64,000 nucleotides of DNA from CAXNKG01 sp964202965. GTDB taxonomy: Bacteria; Acidobacteriota; Vicinamibacteria; Vicinamibacterales; UBA2999. Every line of letters begins with the position of its first letter. Positions within the stretch are counted from its first letter, which is position 1. The DNA is taken from NCBI GenBank assembly GCA_964202965.1, contig CAXNKG010000008.1, forward strand, positions 18,742-82,741, in the 5' to 3' direction. The translations under genes were made by a program, and so were the position numbers. The notes under the pieces are model-generated. The model saw nothing but the letters and a program-made list of their open reading frames with translations. It was not told where the DNA came from and searched no databases. Below, in pieces: positions 58,835 to 64,000 of this stretch.

Positions 58835-59278
58835 CTAGACGGCCTGCGCCTCGACGGTAATGGCCACGCTGCCGCGGAGCGCGTTGGAGATCGGGCAGCC
58901 CTTTTCGGCGCCGGTCGCCAGCTCGCTCAGCGTGGCCTTGTCGATCCCTTCAAGCCCTTCCACGACGGCTTTCAGGTGCGACGACACGACCTTGAGGCCG
59001 GCGTCGCTCTTGTCGCCGGTGATCGTCGCGGTGACGCGCACCTTGCTCGCCTTGCCGCCCTGCTTGGTGATGGTGTTCGTGAGCACCATCGCGTAGCAGA
59101 CCGCGTGTGAGGCGGCCATCAGCTCTTCGGGCGTGGTCTTGCCGTCGCCCGCAGGGGCGATTCGGCTTGGAAATGTCACCGGGACGGAAAACGCGCCGGT
59201 GCCGGCCTTGGCCTGGCCGCTGCCGTCCATCAGATTGCCTGTCCAGTTCACATCTGCGTGCCGCGCGAAAGTTGCCAT
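58835..59278 (-). CDS. osmC: OsmC-family peroxiredoxin
   Basis: This 147-residue protein matches OsmC: DVNWTGNLMDGSGQAKAGTG at the start, TTPEELMAASHAVCYAMVLT with the peroxidatic Cys, and GAEKGCPISNALRG with the resolving Cys. OsmC reduces organic hydroperoxides. It is convergent with the bacterioferritin gene with no gap. Both contribute to oxidative-stress defence, although coordinated control is not shown. Confidence 0.9.
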   Translation of the reverse strand: MATFARHADVNWTGNLMDGSGQAKAGTGAFSVPVTFPSRIAPAGDGKTTPEELMAASHAVCYAMVLTNTITKQGGKASKVRVTATITGDKSDAGLKVVSSHLKAVVEGLEGIDKATLSELATGAEKGCPISNALRGSVAITVEAQAV

Positions 59279-59365
59279 AGCGGATGAGTATTACACATCT
59301 CGTTCACGCTTCTGGGTTCTCACTTCTTGGTTCGTGTTCAAGTTCGAAGGTTCGGGGTGCAGGGT

Positions 59366-61117
59366 TCAGGGTTCGTCCAGTTCGACCAGAGGGACACCAG
59401 GCTGGACGAGGTCACCTTTCTGGCAGTTGACCGCTTTTACACGACCGTCGCGAGGCGACCTGATTGGCAGCTCCATCTTCATCGCCTCGAGCGTGACGAG
59501 CAGGTCGCCGGCCGTCACCATGTCGCCCGCGTTGACCTCGACGCCGGCGACGGTGGCGGGCATGGGGGAGGAGAGGGCATCGCTGCCGCTGACTCCGGCG
59601 GGTCCGCGGCTCGATGGGTCCCCGCTCGCCGCGGGATCCGCCCTGCGTACGATTGGTGACCGGCCCGTCTGCGGCGGCTGCAGCAGGCGCCAGCCACGCA
59701 GGGTCGTCCACGGGTCGGCGTCGTCGGCCGGCGCGTCCGATGCTTCGGCAATCCGCGTCATCGACTCTGCGCGCTCGCGGTCGATGAAATGGGTGTCGAT
59801 ATCGCCGCTGACGAAGCGCGGATGCTCGAGCAGCGCAATCAGCAGTGGGATGTTCGTGCGGATGCCTTCGATCTCATAGCGCCGGAGCGCCGCAATCGCG
59901 CGCAGGCGTGCGGCCTCGCGCGAATCGCCCGTGGCAATCAGCTTCGCGATCATCGGGTCGTAGTGCACCGAGATCTCGCCGCCTTCGACGACGCCGCTGT
60001 CGATCCGGATGCCGGGCATGTCGGGTTCGCGGTAGCGCCGCAGCGGCCCGGCCTGCGGCAGGTCGTTCCGGTCGGGGTCCTCCGCGTAGATCCGCGCCTC
60101 GATGGCGTGTCCGCGCTGCGTCAGACCGGCCTGCGTCCAGGGCAGCGGCTCACCGGCGGCGATGGCGATCTGCGCGCGCACGATGTCGACCCCGGTGGTC
60201 TGTTCCGTCACGGGGTGTTCCACCTGCAGGCGCGTGTTCATCTCGAGGAAGTAGAAGTGCGCCCCGTCGTCCGTGCCGTCGAGCAGGAACTCCACGGTGC
60301 CGGCGCTTTCATAGCCGGCTGCGCGCGCGAGCGCGACCGCCGCCTCGCCCATGCGCGCGCGCAGCCGCGGCGTCAGCGCCGTGGACGGCGATTCTTCGAT
60401 GACCTTCTGGTGGCGGCGCTGCAGCGAGCACTCGCGCTCGAAAAGATGGACGACGTGCCCGTGGCGGTCGGCCAGAATCTGCATCTCGACATGGCGCGGG
60501 CGATCGATCAGCCGCTCGAGGTACAGCGTGCCGTCGCCAAACGCCGCCACCGCGACCCGCCGGGCCTGCGCGATGGCATCCATCAGCGAGGCGTCATCCC
60601 GCACCGCCGTCATCCCGATGCCGCCGCCGCCTTCGGACGGCTTGATGAGGATCGGATAGCCGATGCGGCGGGCGGCGTCCGCGATGGTCACGTCGGTCTG
60701 GTCGGCGGGCGTGGCGCCGGGCACGACAGGAATGCCGGCATCCGCGGCAAGCCGGCGAGCCGATATCTTCGACCCGAGCCGCGCGATGACGTCCGCCGGC
60801 GGCCCCACGAACGCGATCCGTTCGCGCGCGCATGCCTCCGCAAACATGTGGTTCTCGGCCAGAAACCCGTACCCGGGGTGGATCGCCTGGCAGTCGGTCT
60901 CGCGCGCCGCCGCGAGGATTGCGCTGATGGAGAGGTAGCTGTCGGTCGCAGGCGCCGGACCGATGCGAACCGCACGATCGGCGCGCGCGGTGTGGAGCGC
61001 GGTCGCGTCGGCATCCGAATACACCGCCACGGACTCAATGCCGAGCGCGCGGCACGCACGAATAATGCGGACGGCGATCTCGCCACGATTCGCGACGAGC
61101 AGCCGACGGAACGTCAC
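59366..61117 (-). CDS. Methylcrotonyl-CoA carboxylase-type biotin subunit
   Basis: The product is 583 residues from GTG 61117. The biotin-carboxylase region has LLVANRGEIAVRIIRACRAL, IHPGYGFLAENHMFAEAC, the ATP-grasp loop ILIKPSEGGGGIGM, and FLEMNTRLQVEHPVTEQTTG. A shortened linker leads to the biotinyl domain with VTLEAMKMELPI near the end. It carboxylates biotin with bicarbonate and ATP. Pairing with the MCC-like carboxyltransferase upstream indicates methylcrotonyl-CoA (leucine pathway) or a related acyl-CoA. The start overlaps that gene's stop (GTGA). The biotinylated domain is somewhat short compared with typical MccA (about 650-670). Confidence 0.87.
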   Translation of the reverse strand: MTFRRLLVANRGEIAVRIIRACRALGIESVAVYSDADATALHTARADRAVRIGPAPATDSYLSISAILAAARETDCQAIHPGYGFLAENHMFAEACARERIAFVGPPADVIARLGSKISARRLAADAGIPVVPGATPADQTDVTIADAARRIGYPILIKPSEGGGGIGMTAVRDDASLMDAIAQARRVAVAAFGDGTLYLERLIDRPRHVEMQILADRHGHVVHLFERECSLQRRHQKVIEESPSTALTPRLRARMGEAAVALARAAGYESAGTVEFLLDGTDDGAHFYFLEMNTRLQVEHPVTEQTTGVDIVRAQIAIAAGEPLPWTQAGLTQRGHAIEARIYAEDPDRNDLPQAGPLRRYREPDMPGIRIDSGVVEGGEISVHYDPMIAKLIATGDSREAARLRAIAALRRYEIEGIRTNIPLLIALLEHPRFVSGDIDTHFIDRERAESMTRIAEASDAPADDADPWTTLRGWRLLQPPQTGRSPIVRRADPAASGDPSSRGPAGVSGSDALSSPMPATVAGVEVNAGDMVTAGDLLVTLEAMKMELPIRSPRDGRVKAVNCQKGDLVQPGVPLVELDEP

Positions 61118-62742
61118 ATCCGGAAGACGCCGAATTTCGGAGGGGGAATCGGGGCGTTGAAGGCCATCGACAGGCCCAGCGCGAGCGCCTGGCGCGTCTC
61201 CGCCGGATCCAGGATCCCGTCGTCCCACAGGCGCGCCGTCGAGTAGTACGGCGACCCCTCCGCCTCGTACTTCTCGAGAATCGGCTGCCGGATGGCCTGC
61301 TCGTCGGGTCCGCTGAGCGTGCCGCCGTCGCGCGCCAGTTGGTCCCGCTTCACGGTGGAGAGCACCGCCGCCGCCTGCTCGCCGCCCATCACGGAAATGC
61401 GCGAGTTCGGCCACATCCAGAGCAGCCGCGGCTCATACGCCCGCCCGCACATGCCGTAGTTGCCGGCGCCAAATGACCCGCCGATCACGACGGTGAACTT
61501 CGGCACGACCGAGTTGGCGACCGCGTGGACCATCTTGGCCCCGTCCTTCGCAATACCGCCACGCTCGTACTCACGGCCCACCATGAAGCCGGTGATGTTC
61601 TGGAGGAACACCAGCGGGATACCGCGCATGTTGCAGAGCTCGATGAAATGCGTCGCCTTGAGCGCCGACTCGGAAAACAGCACTCCGTTGTTGGCGACGA
61701 TGCCGATCAGGAAACCGTGCAGCCGCGCGAAGCCGGTGACGAGCGTCGGGGCGTAGCGCTCCTTGAATTCGTCGAAGCGGGACCCATCGACGAGCCTCGC
61801 GATCACCTCGCGGACGTCATACGCCTTGCGCGCGTCGGACGGGACGATCCCGTAGAGCTCAGACGGGTCGTACGCCGGGTCTTCCGGTGTCGTCACGTCA
61901 ACCGGCAGCACCTTGCGATCGTTCAACGTCGACACGATGGTCCGCGCCAGCTGGAGCGCATGCCGGTCGTCGTTCGCCAGGTAGTCCGCGACGCCTGAGA
62001 GCCGCGTATGCACGTCGGCGCCGCCCAGTTCCTCTGCCGTGACGTCTTCGCCGGTGGCTGCCTTGACCAGCGGCGGACCGCCCAGAAAGATGGTGCCTGT
62101 GCCCTTGACGATGATCGTTTCGTCCGACATTGCAGGCACGTACGCGCCGCCGGCGGTGCACGAGCCCATGACGACCGCGATCTGTGGAATCCGTTCGGCC
62201 GACATGCGCGCCTGGTTGTAGAAGATGCGGCCGAAGTGATCCCGGTCCGGGAACACCTCGGCCTGCAGCGGCAGGAACGCGCCGCCGGAATCGACCAGGT
62301 AGAGACAGGGAAGCCGGTTCTCGAGCGCAACCTGCTGGGCCCGAAGGTGCTTCTTGACGGTCAGCGGGTAGTAGGTACCGCCCTTGACGGTCGCGTCGTT
62401 GGCGACGATCAGCACCTCGCGTCCGGAGACGCGGCCGACGCCCGTGACGAGGCCGGCACCAGGCGCCTCGTTCTCGTACATGTCCCAGGCGGCCAGCGGC
62501 GACAGTTCGAGGAACGGCGCGCCATCGTCGAGCAGCAGGTCGATGCGCTCGCGGACCGGGAGTTTCCCCTGCTGGCGATGCCGCTCCACGTACTTGGGCC
62601 CGCCACCCTGCTGACAGACCAGCACCCGGTCGCGCAGCTGCTTCACGAGACCGGCCATGCGGGCCCGGTTGTCGCGGAAGTCGGCTGAGTCGGTGCGGAT
62701 CCGGCTGGCGAGGCGTTCCAGTGTCTGTCCAAGGGGCGCCAT
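61114..62742 (-). CDS. Methylcrotonyl-CoA carboxylase-type carboxyltransferase subunit
   Basis: The product is 542 residues, normal for MccB. It has YVERHRQQGKLPVRERIDLL, VANDATVKGGTYYPLTVKKH, LVDSGGAFLPLQAEVFPD, VMGSCTAGGAYVPAMSDE, FLQNITGFMVGREYERGG and FGAGNYGMCGRAYEPR, all characteristic of 3-methylcrotonyl-CoA carboxylase beta subunits. Geranyl-CoA carboxylase is the main alternative. Leucine breakdown through this enzyme yields acetoacetate, which the ScoAB and thiolase in the window could process. ATG 62742 (or 62751) lies just after a strong -10, without a Shine-Dalgarno. Confidence 0.88.
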   Translation of the reverse strand: MAPLGQTLERLASRIRTDSADFRDNRARMAGLVKQLRDRVLVCQQGGGPKYVERHRQQGKLPVRERIDLLLDDGAPFLELSPLAAWDMYENEAPGAGLVTGVGRVSGREVLIVANDATVKGGTYYPLTVKKHLRAQQVALENRLPCLYLVDSGGAFLPLQAEVFPDRDHFGRIFYNQARMSAERIPQIAVVMGSCTAGGAYVPAMSDETIIVKGTGTIFLGGPPLVKAATGEDVTAEELGGADVHTRLSGVADYLANDDRHALQLARTIVSTLNDRKVLPVDVTTPEDPAYDPSELYGIVPSDARKAYDVREVIARLVDGSRFDEFKERYAPTLVTGFARLHGFLIGIVANNGVLFSESALKATHFIELCNMRGIPLVFLQNITGFMVGREYERGGIAKDGAKMVHAVANSVVPKFTVVIGGSFGAGNYGMCGRAYEPRLLWMWPNSRISVMGGEQAAAVLSTVKRDQLARDGGTLSGPDEQAIRQPILEKYEAEGSPYYSTARLWDDGILDPAETRQALALGLSMAFNAPIPPPKFGVFRM

Positions 62743-62749
62743 GCGCGGC

Positions 62750-62778
62750 ATTATAGGCCGCGACGAAGAGCCTGACAG
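62750..62778 (-). promoter_or_regulatory. Promoter of the MCC-like operon, probably leaderless
   Basis: On the minus strand CTGTCA (62778-62773), 17 bp and a perfect TATAAT (62755-62750) form a sigma-70 promoter. The start codon ATG 62742 lies 7 bp after the -10, where transcription should begin. The mRNA would have no 5' leader. Confidence 0.65.
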
Positions 62779-62882
62779 TGTGTCCGTCTGAGATGCACCG
62801 TGTAATGTTTCACGACGTGTCGGCTTGTTGTGCATGGATTGAAGACGCGCCGTGCTAGCCTGTCCACAGGGCAGGCAGGACC

Positions 62883-64000
62883 ATGGCGACATCTCAGAAC
62901 AGGACCAAACGGCGCCGGCGCGTCCTCGCGATTGACGATGAGCCCGCGATGACTGAGTGGTTGCGGATGGTCATCGAAGCCGACGGCTATGACGTGCGAA
63001 CCGCCCTCATCGCCACCCGAGGCGAGGAGATCTTCAAGCAGTGGCGCCCGGACGTCGTGGTGACCGACCTCATGCTGCCCGACCTCGACGGGATCGCGCT
63101 GCTGCGCCGCCTCAAGGAGATCGATCCGACCCCTGAAATCATCATCATCGGCGGGCAGGGGACGCTGGCCCGTGCGGCTGAAGCCGGGCAGGCCGGGGCG
63201 TTCTTCTTCCTCGAGAAGCCGGTGACGCAGGACGGGCTGCTCGACATGATCCGCCGCGCCATCGGCCAGACCCAGGAGAAGGCGGAGCACAAGCAGCTAA
63301 GGGAGCAGGTCCGCGGCGGGCAGTACAGCTTCAACAACATCATCGGGCAGAGCAGGAAGATGACGGACCTGTTCGAGCTGGTGGAGAGCGTGGCTCCCAG
63401 CGACGCGAACATCCTGATTCAGGGTGAGAACGGCACCGGGAAGGAGCTCATCGCCAACGCGATCCACGTCAGCTCGGCGCGGGTCAGGGGGCCGTTCATC
63501 AAGATCAACTGCGCGGCGATCCCGACGGATCTGATCGAGAGCGAGCTGTTCGGCTACAAGAAGGGCGCGTTCACCGGCGCGAGCAACGACAAGCTCGGGC
63601 TGTTCGAGATGGCCGAAGGCGGCTCGCTCCTGCTCGACGAGATCGGCGAGATGCCGCCGTACCTGCAGACCAAGCTCCTGCGCGTGCTGCAGGAGCGTGA
63701 GTACCGGCCGATCGGCAGCGACCGGCTCGTGCACGTCGACCTCCGGTTGATCTGCGCCACGAACATCGACCTCGAGACCGCGCTCCGGGAAGGAAAGCTT
63801 CGCGAGGACCTCTACTTCCGCATCAACACCATTACGCTGCGGGTGCCGCCGCTCAGGGAGCGGAGCGAGGACATTCCGCTGCTGTGCAACTACTTCCTGT
63901 CGAAGTTCAACCAGCGGTATCAGAAGGTCGTGCGGGCGATTTCGCCGTCGGCATATCACCTGCTCATCCGCAACCGCTGGGCTGGCAACGTCCGCGAGCT
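62883..64000 (+). CDS. Sigma-54-dependent response regulator, 3' end beyond the window
   Basis: The frame is open from ATG 62883 to the window edge (372 residues seen). The receiver domain has Asp62 (VVVTDLMLPDLDG) and the Lys of FLEKPV. The AAA+ domain has Walker A GENGTGKE, the GAFTGA loop near residue 228 and Walker B LLLDEIGEM, ending in NRWAGNVREL. A C-terminal DNA-binding domain presumably follows. It is a second NtrC-type activator, distinct in sequence from the one at 34561. Its kinase is not in the window. AGGCAGGACC precedes the ATG. Confidence 0.9.
   Translation, partial: MATSQNRTKRRRRVLAIDDEPAMTEWLRMVIEADGYDVRTALIATRGEEIFKQWRPDVVVTDLMLPDLDGIALLRRLKEIDPTPEIIIIGGQGTLARAAEAGQAGAFFFLEKPVTQDGLLDMIRRAIGQTQEKAEHKQLREQVRGGQYSFNNIIGQSRKMTDLFELVESVAPSDANILIQGENGTGKELIANAIHVSSARVRGPFIKINCAAIPTDLIESELFGYKKGAFTGASNDKLGLFEMAEGGSLLLDEIGEMPPYLQTKLLRVLQEREYRPIGSDRLVHVDLRLICATNIDLETALREGKLREDLYFRINTITLRVPPLRERSEDIPLLCNYFLSKFNQRYQKVVRAISPSAYHLLIRNRWAGNVRE

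Noticed and set aside
59789..61246. 485-codon open frame antisense to the biotin carboxylase gene
   Set aside because: Shadow frame. The sense product has all biotin-carboxylase motifs.

Overview
This window is high-GC bacterial chromosome, with sampled lines near 65-73% G+C. Its protein families suggest Acidobacteriota, probably class Vicinamibacteria. The families are three Oar-like TonB-dependent receptors with an N-terminal carboxypeptidase-regulatory-like domain, two DUF5916 outer-membrane proteins, two DUF6152 proteins, YtcJ-like amidohydrolases and many secreted beta-propeller enzymes. The taxonomic assignment is inference. I saw no rRNA, tRNA, CRISPR array or transposase.

Layout. 1-7.6 kb: a partial alpha/beta hydrolase, an exported tannase/feruloyl-esterase-like enzyme, an MFS transporter, a NicC-like FAD monooxygenase divergent from a cysteine-dioxygenase-like cupin, and a DUF5916 protein. 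7.6-8.3 kb: a MazEF-type toxin-antitoxin pair with a palindromic operator. 8.4-16.1 kb: DUF6152, two amidohydrolases, a PQQ-sugar-dehydrogenase-like propeller and TonB receptor 1. 16.2-26.9 kb: NHL propellers, a PcaF-like thiolase, an MHS transporter, ScoAB CoA-transferase, an M28 peptidase and TonB receptor 2. 27-45.8 kb: a cluster that looks like one regulon (below). 45.8-54.3 kb: a YjbQ-like protein, a 2198-residue TamB-TamA fusion and a TPR protein. 54.3-57.4 kb: a more A+T-rich patch with HigBA, an integron-type attC site, a membrane protein, a MOSC protein and a lipoprotein. 57.4-64 kb: aldo/keto reductase, bacterioferritin, OsmC, both subunits of a methylcrotonyl-CoA-carboxylase-like enzyme, and the start of a second sigma-54 activator.

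The most coherent system is at 27-45.8 kb. A histidine kinase and an NtrC-type sigma-54 activator sit between two divergent intergenic regions built the same way. Each has two outward-facing GG-N10-GC (-24/-12) promoters around a tandem pair of 17-bp TGTG-N9-CACA dyads whose starts are 23 bp apart. These promoters face a three-gene RidA-family operon, TonB receptor 3, the two-component operon itself, and a seven-gene operon of exported proteins. I infer a self-regulated uptake and periplasmic catabolism system of unknown, perhaps nitrogenous, substrate.

Elsewhere, thiolase, ScoAB and the MCC-type carboxylase fit leucine/ketone-body or beta-ketoadipate-type catabolism. Several intergenic gaps carry short-repeat elements: a 9-bp VNTR family after two stop codons, hairpins at the wider convergent junctions, a REP-like GGGGTC palindrome, and a 37-bp repeat that contains the start codon of the M28 peptidase gene.
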